Made by a program: the position numbers and the translations under genes. Below, piece after piece: positions 10,981 to 21,368 of a stretch of DNA of 64,000 bases. Origin of the DNA: Plantago major (taxonomy: Eukaryota > Streptophyta > Magnoliopsida > Lamiales > Plantaginaceae). A model generated the notes under the pieces. It had not been told where the DNA came from, did no database searches, and saw only the letters and a list, made by a program, of their open reading frames with translations. The stretch covers positions 15,934,566-15,998,565 of the forward strand of contig CM048839.1 of assembly GCA_026545765.1 (NCBI GenBank), written 5' to 3'. Position 1 is the stretch's first letter. Each line of letters starts with the position of its first letter.

Positions 10981-12495
10981 CTAGGCCGCAGACATATAAT
11001 AAGCATACAGAGTGTAGAAAGTCTGAAGTGCAGTTAACAATAACAGCAACAAAGCAGCAAAGAAAGAGATAATTGACCATGGACTGTTGAAATATTTGTG
11101 CTTCAAGCTAGCTCTCCACCCATTCCACTTCCGACTATGATACATGTTCACTTTTTGTGACACAGAAGATAGATAGCAGCCATTCCTGTAGAAGACGACT
11201 TCTTGACACATTCTGTTAAATAACTTAGAAACCTCTGCGTCACTTCCCAACCAGTGCTCAATGATCCCGCGAGAATATAAGTAAGTCACATCTTCCGGGT
11301 TGTCGATCAAATTGTCCATGAAGATAATATAAGATGTGATCTCATTCTTGCAATCCAGGTGACATTGTTCGTATGCAATCAGGTTTAGGAACAGGGATTT
11401 GGTTCCGTTGTGGATCAGAAGCCGGGGTATCTTGAGTACGCCATTTTCGAACTTTATGTCCCAAAAATTAACGGTCTTCCCTCTATGGATTGTGATTCCC
11501 TCTTCTTTTAGCTTTGTTACACACGGAATGACATACTGCCGTCTCTTATCCGCAACAAGGTGTTCCGCGCTACTCGAAAGAGGCACTAGGAGATTCCGCC
11601 TGAAGACATTAAGCAAATGGAGCTCATCAGTTACCTCTGATGGTTCAGAACTGCTCCCGTTGCCTAAAGGAGGCACCCATTTTCTTCCATCACTCTCTTC
11701 CGGCACTGGATTAAATATGACCGATGGATCATATGTTGGTGTCAGTGGATCAAAGAAACTGATGGCTAGCCTGGAAACAACCCCCTTCTGACCCGGGTCT
11801 TCAGTCTGGAGACCGAACAACGTGTCCAGTATGAAAAGAGGGATCTGGTTCTCTAGCTTGATCATGTCGCGCTGAATCAGGTGCATTGTGGCACGCATGG
11901 CGAATATGGAATCATGCTTTGAGTAACCGAGCTTAGTGAACCCCTTGGCAGCCCCCCACAAGATTTCGAGCACAAAACACGAGTCCAGCAACATCATTTC
12001 GACAAACTTGTTGCTGCAGTCGTTGCTATGGCTGCCTTTAGCATCACAGTCACAGTTTGGTCCTTCATAGAAATACCTGGCTTTCTTTTCAAGTGCTTTC
12101 ACCGCATCAATATAGTCCTGTTTTGTTTTCTTTTTGTTTCGAACCAGGATCTGATTTAAAGCCCGCCATTTGTGCTTCTCCATGTCACTTAGGCGTTCTT
12201 GGCCGTGGTGGTAAGGACCCAAAGATACAATTTGAGGGCTGTAGGCATTGTCGTCACCAGCAGCTTCCCTGAGGCATTTCGGGATCCGGTAGATGTAGAT
12301 GTTGTCCCATGAACTTGTATCATGGTAAGTCGAAGCCTGGTCGAGATTCTCACCTATTCTCATAACCCAATCGTTGTTCCTCTGAAGAGTCTTAGAGGTA
12401 AAGCCCTGCGCATTTTGGTTATTGGCGGATTCCGTTCTTTGATGCCCGGGCTTCCAGAACCTGCTGACAATTTTCTTGGGTAGCTGTGGAAGCAT
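10981..12495 (-). CDS. DUF247 (UPF0481) membrane protein, copy C
   Basis: Intronless 504-aa DUF247 protein. Motifs: YRIPKCLREAAGDD, IVSLGPYHHGQERL, FVEMMLLDSCFVLEIL, RDMIKLENQIPLFILDTL, NFWDIKFENGVLKIPRLLIHNGT, SLFLNLIAYEQCHLDC, IIFMDNLIDNPEDVTYL and HWLGSDAEVSKLFNRMC. A single C-terminal membrane segment (about 471-495) ends YTLYAYYMSAA. A Cys/Asp-rich insert (about 145-156) follows FYEGP. It is very similar to copy D along its whole length, including the N-terminus LPKKI..R.WKP.HQRTES, so the pair arose by recent tandem duplication. The start at 12493-12495 is supported by this alignment. It appears functional; its role is unknown. Confidence 0.93.
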   Translation of the reverse strand: MLPQLPKKIVSRFWKPGHQRTESANNQNAQGFTSKTLQRNNDWVMRIGENLDQASTYHDTSSWDNIYIYRIPKCLREAAGDDNAYSPQIVSLGPYHHGQERLSDMEKHKWRALNQILVRNKKKTKQDYIDAVKALEKKARYFYEGPNCDCDAKGSHSNDCSNKFVEMMLLDSCFVLEILWGAAKGFTKLGYSKHDSIFAMRATMHLIQRDMIKLENQIPLFILDTLFGLQTEDPGQKGVVSRLAISFFDPLTPTYDPSVIFNPVPEESDGRKWVPPLGNGSSSEPSEVTDELHLLNVFRRNLLVPLSSSAEHLVADKRRQYVIPCVTKLKEEGITIHRGKTVNFWDIKFENGVLKIPRLLIHNGTKSLFLNLIAYEQCHLDCKNEITSYIIFMDNLIDNPEDVTYLYSRGIIEHWLGSDAEVSKLFNRMCQEVVFYRNGCYLSSVSQKVNMYHSRKWNGWRASLKHKYFNSPWSIISFFAALLLLLLTALQTFYTLYAYYMSAA

Positions 12496-13042
12496 TTGGA
12501 TATGATTTAGTTTGTGTAGTTGTAAAGGGCTAGCTAGAGGCCTTAATGTGAAGTGATGTGAAATTGTGAATTAAGCTTCAGAAAACATATTTAAGCAAGT
12601 TCATCAAGATCAAACGCATTGGAACCTCAATAAATTTAGAACTTAGTAAGAAACTTGAAGACGATTATAATTGCTATCCTCCCAAGTCTACTTCTACTCA
12701 CCCAAAAGAGCTTGTACAACTTCACCACCTCAACTACTCCTCATCTGTCGTATTCCGTCAACAATTGATACACTTGTCAAATCTAACTCCTCTTGCACAT
12801 CAAACATAAATGCCAGTTCGAATTCAAGAAAAATGCACTAGGTTAAATAAGACAAGCCCATGTGCACACCAATCATAACACATTACCAAGACCCCAGGCA
12901 ACATTTACTCCACACACTCACACGTTGACAAAGACCATATATATCACTTGCACAATTGAGTAACCAATATGAGAGTTCATACCTGTATCACTATCAAGTG
13001 AGACTGGTATGAACTCCTTCTTTTTGGTTTTTGATGATGCCA
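12496..13042. other. Upstream region of DUF247 copy C
   Basis: Probable promoter. Related sequence lies upstream of copy D (19200-19450), and a third copy is present in inverted orientation at about 21369-23062. Shared blocks include CACACACTCACACGTTGAC, CATGTGCACAC and CATAACACATTACCAAGA. No coding sequence. Confidence 0.5.
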
Positions 13043-13054
13043 AATTTTAGACAG

Positions 13055-13237
13055 TTTTTTTTTTTTTTTTTTCCCTAACTGGTATCCGCTACATGCAATT
13101 AATCCAGTCGAGCACTGTCGGACCCTTTTTGAGGAGACAACTCTCCCAGCGGTGTTTTTTACATCCACAAGGCTCAAACTCGAGACCTTGCTTAAGTGAA
13201 CTCAATTCCCTTACCACTTGAGCCAACAACCATTGGT
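13055..13237 (-). mobile_element. tRNA-like SINE with poly(A) tail
   Basis: On the minus strand a pol III-like head holds an A-box-like TGGCTCAAGTGG and a B-box-like GGTCTCGAGTTTGAGCC, and the copy ends in an 18-nt A tract (T tract 13055-13072 on the plus strand). A perfect 12-bp target duplication AATTTTAGACAG lies at 13043-13054 and 13238-13249. Size (183 bp), tail and target duplication fit a SINE; no coding potential is expected. Confidence 0.85.
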
Positions 13238-13249
13238 AATTTTAGACAG

Positions 13250-14150
13250 TTCGATAAAACGTGATAAAGCGAGATAATATATTGAAAGTGAGCATAAGAG
13301 CCGATTCCCCTCTCCTGCCTTTGTATGGTAGCCTTCTAAATATAGCGAATCGGGGCTAGGTCAACATGAGTGGACTTGGGCCTGCACTCTAATTGGGCCT
13401 AGGTCTTACCGGATGTCTCTTTAGTCATCTTTTAACTCGGTTTGGTCCCCTTTATAGTAACTTCGATACATGACATTTTATGATATATCAGTTTCTTGTC
13501 TATTATTATTTCCAGTTTCTCTGTTTCATTGTTCTTTTTCATTTTCTTTTATTCTTTTCTTTATTGTTTTATTTTATTGTATTTTTATACCTCCTCCATT
13601 TTTTAACATTGTTATTTTCATTGTTTCTTTGTGAACCGGATCCAACATCACATTTTCAACTTTATGTTTTAACTTCAAACAATATAGTCTATTATCTATC
13701 TAGAGACGTTTTGCATTAATGATGCTAGTAAATTGCATTTATGGTCCCCTAACTCAAAGTCCCCTTTCATTGGGTCCCCTGGATGTTGAAATTTACACAT
13801 TTAGTCTGCAATTTTGTATTTCCACTCGTATTTATACATATTTGGTCCCCTAAGTGGTTTTAAATGCCAAATCACCTCCAACTCACCGCCACATCACGCC
13901 AAATCATCTGCCACATATTAAAAACAAGTTTTTGGCAAGGAGAAACACAGTTTTAACATAAGAAGACTGTAAAACTGAGGGAAAAGGAAAAACAGTTACC
14001 GCCAAACAACAATTCACCCCAAGTTAACCTAGCTATAACCTTTGCATAATCACATTCCCTCTTTTGTTTTCTTTCAACTTTTGAGATTCAACAGCCGTTA
14101 GATCTTTTATTATCCCTTGCAACATCAATGCTTCAGATTAAATCATTTGA
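13250..14150. other. Spacer with transposon-like debris
   Basis: No gene recognised. Repeated GGTCCCCTAA phrases (13742-13860) resemble the ends of plant MULE-like elements, but no matching end or target duplication was found. Confidence 0.3.
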
Positions 14151-14152
14151 TA

Positions 14153-16199
14153 AAATTACATATACCACCCCTACAATATAGCCTCTTGTCACTTTAGTCC
14201 ATTCTATTCAAACAATTACAGATACATCCATTTTTTACTCATGAAAAAAATAATCTAATTACAGATTAGCCCATTAGTCAACAGAAGTGATGATGTGTCA
14301 TGTGATTTTGCTGATGTGGAGGATAGAGTTTGCATTATTAACGAAAATGCCATCCACTTTCTTGATTTTTGACTTTCTTAAATGGTTTGTTTTCCTTTTC
14401 TTTTCTTCCTGCTTTTATTTTTTTCCTCCTAGTCCTTTTATTGGCGCTAGTGGCAGTTGGATTTATCTGTAATTAACTAACACAATTTCAGGGACATGTA
14501 TGTAATTGATTTGAACAAATTTCAGACGGTTAGTTAGTTACACCACGTGAGTATCACGTGTGGACCATACTGTAACTAACTATATATATTACAGGGACTA
14601 ATATGTAATTGAGTTGCATTTAAAAAAAAAACTAGTCGTTAATGTTACCGTTTTTTATGGATGTTTTGCTATAAAACCTCCATTTAACCCTTTTACTCAC
14701 TTGTTTTCATCTCCAATTGCACACACTTTCTCGAAATGCAATCAAGTAGATCTTTCACTAGTACTAGGGTCACTGATGGTGAAAATTCTAGAATATGTCG
14801 ACAGTTTGACTGTGTTAGGAGGATGGTGATAACCCGTTCCACTTCAAGAGAAAATCCAAGAAGGTTCTACCACCGTTGCAGTATATATGGTTGGTTTAGT
14901 TGGTGGACACCAAGTGAAAAGTAAGCCTACGTGTTGGAGTAAAATTTGGAAGAAGAAAGGGTGGAGCAAGCTATAAGCAGGAGTGCAAGATCCTACATAT
15001 GACTTAGACAACTAATTAATCTTAACCTAATGTTGTTGGAAGTATATTTGTTTTGTTTGATAATGAAATGCATCTTCTAGGGCTGTGTTATTTGATCTTC
15101 TAGTGTAGTAGTGTAACAAAAAACCAAAATTGAATTGTAATATGTATGCAAAATTTTTCGATAAATGAATCAACGATCGTAGGAATCTACAATTGCATCA
15201 AATGATACCATAACCCTATCCACTTGTTCCGACCTAGGATAATAAGCTCATGAGCTTGGTCTTACTTCACCGTCGAGAAACGAAAGAATAGCCATAGCAT
15301 AAATAATAATCAGCACGATCCATTACATTCAAACGTAACCATAAACATAACCATAATGCAATATCGCGTAACCCTCTAGTGCACCATTAAGCATCATAAC
15401 AACTACAATATCAAATGCACTATCATGCAAAAATGATATGTTAATGAAAAAATGAATGTGAAACAGACTGAAATTCAGAAGTGAGGAGTCATATTCTGAT
15501 TGGATGGCCCTTCATTTGCATTTCTCTTTCTTTTATTAGTTGTTCTTCTAAGGTTTGTTCCCTACATTATTGAATCAAAATTAACATACAAACCATCATT
15601 TGTGGAAAACATATTAAACATAGAGGTGGTTGACCCTTGTACTAGAGAAAGAACTATTTGATTGCATTTTGAGCAAGTGTATGCAATATGAGATGAAAAC
15701 AAATGAGTAGAAGGGTTAAAATGGAGGTTTTATAGCCAAACATTCATAAAAAACAAACACAATAACAATTACTTTTTTTTTTCTTCCAATTCAATTACAG
15801 ATTAGTCCCTGTAATATATACAGTCAATTACAGTACGATCCACACGTGATAGTCACGTGATGTAACTAAATAAAAGTCTGAAATTAGTTCAAATCAATTA
15901 CATACATGTCTCTGGAATTGTGTTAGCTAATTACATATTCACCCAACTGCCACACTATAAAGGGTTATGTTGGTTTTTTTATTTTCTTTTACCTTTACTT
16001 TAATTATTTTTTTGAATTTGAATTTAGTTTTGCATTTCTTTATAGGAGAGAGGTAATTTATTTCACATGGAGAGAGAGAAAGCTGATGTAGGCATGTCAG
16101 TCAACGAAAATGTACATTTTGGATTTATCTGTAATTGTTTGAATAAAGGGACTAATCTGTAATTGGCCCAAATTTAAGGGTAGATTATGTAATTTCCCC
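14153..16199. mobile_element. Long-terminal-inverted-repeat element (MULE-like foldback), ~2 kb
   Basis: The left arm (~14153-14772) and right arm (~15631-16199) are imperfect inverted copies: ACAGATTAG, CACGTGA, CAATTACATACATGTC, TATAAAACCTCCATTT, TTGTTTTCATCTC, AATGCAATCAA and CTAGTAC appear in mirrored order. Arms near 600 bp and inward-facing 5' gene ends suit a Mutator-like element. The exact ends and the target duplication are not clear. The left arm runs into a GRF zinc-finger ORF; the right arm keeps only its first ~12 codons in mirror image. Confidence 0.7.
14736..14924 (+). pseudogene. Degenerate GRF-type zinc-finger ORF in the foldback element
   Basis: A 62-codon frame from ATG 14736. 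After a Ser/Thr-rich start comes CRQFDC, TRSTSRENPRRFYHRC and GWFSWW, the order of a zf-GRF domain (C-x-C, TSxxxNPxRRFYxC, then an aromatic tail). The last metal-binding Cys of the usual motif is missing. The frame opens within the inverted arm, so the arm may have carried the promoter. GRF fingers occur in DNA-repair proteins and in plant transposon-associated genes; the latter fits here. Confidence 0.5.
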
Positions 16200-17534
16200 T
16201 AATCTTTTCCTTCACAAAAACGACGCCGTTCTACTTAGAGCACTGAATTTGGGGACGAATCGAATTGATTTGGTGAGGAATTATTTATTTCGGTTCGTCT
16301 TGTCCTTTAACATTTGCAGATTGAAGTTTACCAAAGCAAACTCAAATTGAACATCCCCAAATCAGTTTCACCGGAATTAATTGCTTTCGAGGTAAGCTTA
16401 TTTCAACATTCATTTCTCGATTATATGGTTTTTCAGTGTAATTGTGTTTCAAGTAATTTAGTTTACTTTTCAGTTCTTGTTTATGCAAATCTGTTTTAGG
16501 ATTCTTGTTATGCATTGTGAGTGAGTGTATATACATAAAGCGGAAAAATGCTATAAATTACAGATGAAACTGGCAATAAATCAGCAACTGAGTATAATGT
16601 GGGTGTATATACAAAACTTGTTAACTGTTGTGGAAAGAATTCCCACTAAGCTCTCATTTATGCATCAGCGTTTGGAACGTGTTGAAAAGTAGACGAAAAG
16701 TTATAATAATAATTGGTCTACTAGATATATAAGTTCTGGGAATCTTCTCAAAGTGATTAATATGTTAAGCAGAACCAGATCAATATGACTTTTAAGCGAA
16801 AAATGATTGATATTTCCAACCTGCAACTAGTGCATGTTCTTCTTTCAAAGTCTGAGAGCTAACCACACCCTTTTCTGTTTTGTAGCGATTCATTTTTTCA
16901 AACTTAATTTTCAGTCCTTGTTGTAAACTTGTTCGAGAGAAGAAATTTCATTGAGAACGAAAGAGATGGAACGGAAAGGGATTTACAGAAGTTAGATTTG
17001 TTATACAGAGAGCTCTAACTGAAATACAAACTATGTTATTGTACTTCTTTTGTTGCTTTATGTACTAGCTAGGGAGGGAGTGTAAGATGTCAGTTATTAT
17101 AGCATATCATGTAGTAATAATTAAACTATGAAATCATGTAACATTGGCACAAAGCCTTCACATATAACAAAAAGGCTTGTTTTGATTAGTGAACAATTAA
17201 GCTTGATTTGTTGTTACTTTTGTTTTATGACACTGGTAGGCATGCTATTGTGCACAGGTTGTGAGTTTCCAATTTGGTTAATTAGAAGGGCCAAGATTCA
17301 AGAAACAATTAAGAAGAAATGAGAAAACAACTTCAAAATAGACTACTTTTATTGTGAATGCATGGTAACCGAAGTAAGTCTAGAAATCAAAGCAAACTTT
17401 ACATGAAATTTATGTCGATAAATTGACAAACATATTTTGCAAATCGCAAGCAGAAATCATGAAATTTGAAATCCAAATTAAGACTGAATACTGATCATAT
17501 AGTAATGAAACCATGCATTTGTTATCGATCTCAA
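16200..17534. other. Second copy of the duplicated spacer, 3' flank of DUF247 copy D
   Basis: From 16619 onward this is paralogous to 8440-10980 but condensed from about 2.5 kb to about 0.9 kb. It lacks the parts corresponding to ~8865-9710 (including the DUF247 relic) and ~9790-10400. Bases 16200-16618 show no recognised gene. Confidence 0.5.
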
Positions 17535-19052
17535 CTAGTGAGGCATATAATAAGCATACAGAGTGTAGAAAGTCTGAAGCGTAGTTAACAGTAACAGCAA
17601 CAAAGCAGCAAAGAAAGAGGTAATTGACCATGGGCTGTTGAAATATTTGTGCTTCAAGCTAGCTCTCCAACCGGTCCACTTCCGACTATGATACGTGTTC
17701 ACTTTTTGTGACACAAAAGATAGATAGCTGCCATTCCTGTCGAAGACGACTTCTTGACACATTCTGTTAAATAACTCAGCAACCTCTGCATCACTTCCCA
17801 GCCAGTGCTCAATGATCCCGCGAGAATATAAGTAAGTCACGTCTTCCGGGTTGTCGATCAAATTGTCCATGAAGATAACATAAGATGTTATCTTATTCTT
17901 GCAATCCAGGTGGCATTGTTCGTATGCGATCAGGTTCAGGAACAGAGATTTGGTTCCATTGTGGATCAGAAGCCGGGGTATCTTCAATACGCCATTCTCG
18001 AATTGTATGTCCCAGAACTTATTGGTGTTCCTTCTCTGGATCGTGATTCCCTCTTCTTTTAGCTTTGTGACACACGGAATGACATACTGTCGTCTCTTAT
18101 CAGCAACAAGGTGTTCCGCGCTACTCGAAAGAGGGACTAGGAGATTCCGCCTGAAGATATCGAGCAAATGAAGCTCATCAGGCACCTCTGATGGTTCAGA
18201 ACTGGTCCCGTTGCTTGGAGGCACCAAATTTTTTTCATCACTCTCTTCCGGTAATGGATTTATGGATATGAAACTGTCACACGGATCATATGTTGGTGTC
18301 AGTGGATCAAAGAAACTGATGGCTAGCCTGGAAACAACTCCCTTCTGGCCCGGGTTTTCAGTCTGGAGACCCAACAACGTGTCCAGTATAAAAAGAGGGA
18401 TCTGGTTCTCTAGCTTGATCATGTCGCGCTGAATCATGTGCATTGTGGCACGCATGGCGAATATGGGATCATGCTTTGAGTAACCGAGCTTAGTGAACCC
18501 CTTGGCAGCCCCCCACAAGATTTCGAGCACAAAGCACGAGTCCAGCAACATCATCTCGACGAACTTGTTGCTGCAGTCCTTGCTATGGCTGCCATCAGAA
18601 TCGCACTCGCAGTTACAGTTTGGTCCTTCGTAGCAATCCCTGGCCCTCTTTTCGAGTGCTTTCACCTCATCAATATAGTCCTGTTCTTTTTTCTTTTCGT
18701 TTCGCAGCAGGATCTGATTTAAAGCCCGCCATTTGTGCTTCTCCATGTCGCTTAGGCGTTCTTGGCCGTGGTGATAAGGGCCCAAAGATACAATTTGAGG
18801 GCTGTAGGCATTGTCGTCACCAGCAGCTTCCCGGAGGCATTTTGGGATCCGATAGATGAAGATGTTATCCCACGAACTTGTATCATGGTAAGTCGAAGCC
18901 TGGTTGAGATTCTCACCTATTTTCATAACCCACTCTCTCTCAAGAGACGTAGAGGTAAGGCCCTGTGCATTTTGGTTATGGGGGGATTCCGTTCTTTGAT
19001 GCTTGGGCTTCCAGATCCTGCCGAGAATTTTTTTGGGAAGCTGTCGAAGCAT
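17535..19052 (-). CDS. DUF247 (UPF0481) membrane protein, copy D
   Basis: Intronless DUF247 protein, near-duplicate of copy C. The start at 19050-19052 (MLRQLPKKILGRIWKP) aligns with the start of copy C, giving 505 aa; an in-frame ATG 45 bases upstream (19095-19097) would add 15 residues with no counterpart in C and is less likely. Motifs: YRIPKCLREAAGDD, VSLGPYHHGQERL, FVEMMLLDSCFVLEIL, RDMIKLENQIPLFILDTL, KFWDIQFENGVLKIPRLLIHNGT, IFMDNLIDNPEDVTYL and HWLGSDAEVAELFNRMC. The C-terminal membrane segment ends YTLYAYYMPH. Differences from C cluster in the acidic Cys-rich insert and in the linker around residues 255-290. No breaks; role unknown. Confidence 0.93.
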   Translation of the reverse strand: MLRQLPKKILGRIWKPKHQRTESPHNQNAQGLTSTSLEREWVMKIGENLNQASTYHDTSSWDNIFIYRIPKCLREAAGDDNAYSPQIVSLGPYHHGQERLSDMEKHKWRALNQILLRNEKKKEQDYIDEVKALEKRARDCYEGPNCNCECDSDGSHSKDCSNKFVEMMLLDSCFVLEILWGAAKGFTKLGYSKHDPIFAMRATMHMIQRDMIKLENQIPLFILDTLLGLQTENPGQKGVVSRLAISFFDPLTPTYDPCDSFISINPLPEESDEKNLVPPSNGTSSEPSEVPDELHLLDIFRRNLLVPLSSSAEHLVADKRRQYVIPCVTKLKEEGITIQRRNTNKFWDIQFENGVLKIPRLLIHNGTKSLFLNLIAYEQCHLDCKNKITSYVIFMDNLIDNPEDVTYLYSRGIIEHWLGSDAEVAELFNRMCQEVVFDRNGSYLSFVSQKVNTYHSRKWTGWRASLKHKYFNSPWSITSFFAALLLLLLTTLQTFYTLYAYYMPH

Positions 19053-19097
19053 TTGGATATGAGCTGAGGTATTTAGTTTGGGCAGTATTAGAGGCAT

Positions 19098-19534
19098 ATT
19101 GGTATGAAGTGATCTGATATTCTGAATTAAGCTTCAATCCAGAGGCATATTGATATGAAGTTATCTGAATTTTAGAAGAGTTACCACGATCAAATATATG
19201 AGAGACTCAATAAAATCGCTCCCCTCAAGTCTACTCATGTCTTATTCTGCCAACAATTCTACCTGTCAAATCTAAACAAAAATGCAGTTCGAATTCAACA
19301 AAAATGCACTTGGTTGATTAGTACAACCTATTCACACAGGGTTACCAAATGACAATCCCATGTGCACACTAATCATAACAATTACCAAGATCGCAAGCAA
19401 GACATTCACTCCACACACTCACACGTTGACTAACACCATATATATTATGGCTGTACATAATAAAAAAAAAAAAAACATCGCCGCCATACGCCAGAATAAG
19501 CTGCACTTGGTTGAAATTTTTAAAAATATCCATA
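19098..19534. other. Upstream region of DUF247 copy D
   Basis: Paralogous to the copy C upstream region; CACACACTCACACGTTGAC at 19413 marks the match. A short direct repeat (GAGGCATATTGATATGAAGT type, 19093 and 19142) is present. No coding sequence. Confidence 0.45.
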
Positions 19535-19608
19535 GGGTGAAAATTTAATCACCCGCTTGGACGGCGGGTGGGTGGAGTGAAGTCACACCGCCACCCACCC
19601 GCCCATGT

Positions 19609-19680
<72 letters not shown>

Positions 19681-20030
19681 TATTATATAGTTATATAGTA
19701 AATATAAGAAATAAGAATTAATATGAGTATATGACCTCATTCCAATTTCACACAACAGAGAACTTATACATATGTATGGTGATTGTACTTGCTTATGGAG
19801 TGTTTTATTTTGTATTGGAACTTATATTTATCTTGTTCGAACATATTATAGCATTTTATTTTATACGTCGAACCCGCCCGCCATCCACCCGCTTAAATGT
19901 CAACCCACCCGCCGTGGTTTGATAAATTGTTCACCCGCCATGGTTCAATATTTTGTTCACCCGCTATAAGTGGGTCGGTTGAATATTTGGTAAAAAAACG
20001 TCCGCACCCGCCCGCGTACACCCTATATAT
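19535..20030. repeat. Possible hAT-like non-autonomous element with a long (AT)n tract
   Basis: The insert separates parts of the duplicated upstream region (…ACCATATATAT and CACTTGCACA.TTGAG are adjacent at 12935-12960 but split here). It is rich in CACCCGCC/GGCGGGTG words and begins near TAGGGTG and ends near CACCCTA, like some plant hAT MITE ends. An uninterrupted AT run spans about 19613-19676. No target duplication could be shown. Confidence 0.4.
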
Positions 20031-20193
20031 ATATATATATACCACTTGCACATTTGAGTTCATACCAGAGTAATTCATTGTAAAAACTTTTATCATTCTA
20101 TTTTAATAATAATTCATGATCAAAATTAATTACGATTCAACGGTTAAAATATCAAACATATTTTAAAAATGTGAAGCGGGTATAAAAATTAAA

Positions 20194-21358
20194 CAGATAA
20201 TTACAAAACCCGCCACTCCAAGATGGCCACTTTACAGATTCATACCCGCAGTTTGAACTATTACAAAACCCTCCCCTACAATTCAAAAGTGATTAAATAT
20301 ACACCCATTGGTCAACGTCGGAGCTGATGTCAGCACTGAACTTGGCCGGAGATACACACCAAATGATGACATGGACTGCCATGTCATTAATTCAGCCTTT
20401 ATTAATTTATATTGACTGGGTTTGTTCGTAATTGATTTAAAAACCAATTTTACCTTTTAAGTAGTTGACCAAAAAAAAAAATTCTATATTTTTATACTTT
20501 ACAAATTGAATTTATATGTTTTACAATTTACTAAATTGACCAAAAAAACTAAAAAAAATACCCCAATATAAAATTTGTTTTGCTAGATTAACCCAAAACA
20601 TTATTGCATCACAATCCTCCAAAAGTATCAAATTCTCAATATAGAAACTCAAATATTTTCAAAATTAAAAAAAAAAAAATCCAATCTCCATTGGAGACCC
20701 ATTTCAAAAGCCTGAATTGGAGATCCATTTCAAAAGCTTGAATTGGAGATCCAACTAAGCTCCGATTGAGGTTATTTTTACAGCCCAAATCGGAGCACCA
20801 AACAGCTCCGGTTGGAACGGTTGAAGCTCCATAGGAGTCATTCCAAACTCGTTTGAAATTTATTTGACTCCGTTCAGTGACAAAGTTCAAACTGTCTCGT
20901 CGAGTCAGAATTGTTTAATTCTGACTCCGTTTTAAGCTGTTTACAAGCAATGTTTGGTGCTCCAGCCCCAATCTTAAAGCTCTAAGCTTTTGAAATGGGT
21001 CTCAACTGGAGACTCAATTTATTTATATTTTTAAATATTTTTTTCCGTAATTTTTGTGATAGTGGTGGTTAGACGGTGGTGTTAGTTATTGGTCGGAGGA
21101 GGTGGTGGTTGTTATGGGGTGGAGGTGGTGGTTGAAGTGTTGAAGAAGAAGAGATGGAAGAAGAAGATGAAGAAAAAGAAAGGAAAGAGATAAAAATAAA
21201 AAACTTAATGCCAAATCATATCCACATCAGCCATAATTGTTACATTGGAGCCGGAGTCAATGCCGGAATCTGAAATTGGGTGTATATATAATTGTTCAAA
21301 CAGTGGGTATGAATCTGTAATTTGAGCAAAACGCATGGGGTCTATATGTAATTGCCCC
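20194..21358. mobile_element. MULE-like non-autonomous element (1.17 kb)
   Basis: Inverted ends: ACAGATTCATACCC at 20235 mirrors the block at ~21307-21320, and GATAATTACAAAACCC mirrors the GTAATTGCCCC end. A perfect 10-bp direct repeat AAAAATTAAA at 20184-20193 and 21359-21368 is the likely target duplication (9-10 bp, as expected for Mutator-like elements). Inside, a smaller inverted pair (TGGAGACCCATTTCAAAAG near 20690; CTTTTGAAATGGGTCTCAA near 20988) suggests more foldback structure. No transposase. Confidence 0.8.
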
Positions 21359-21368
21359 AAAAATTAAA

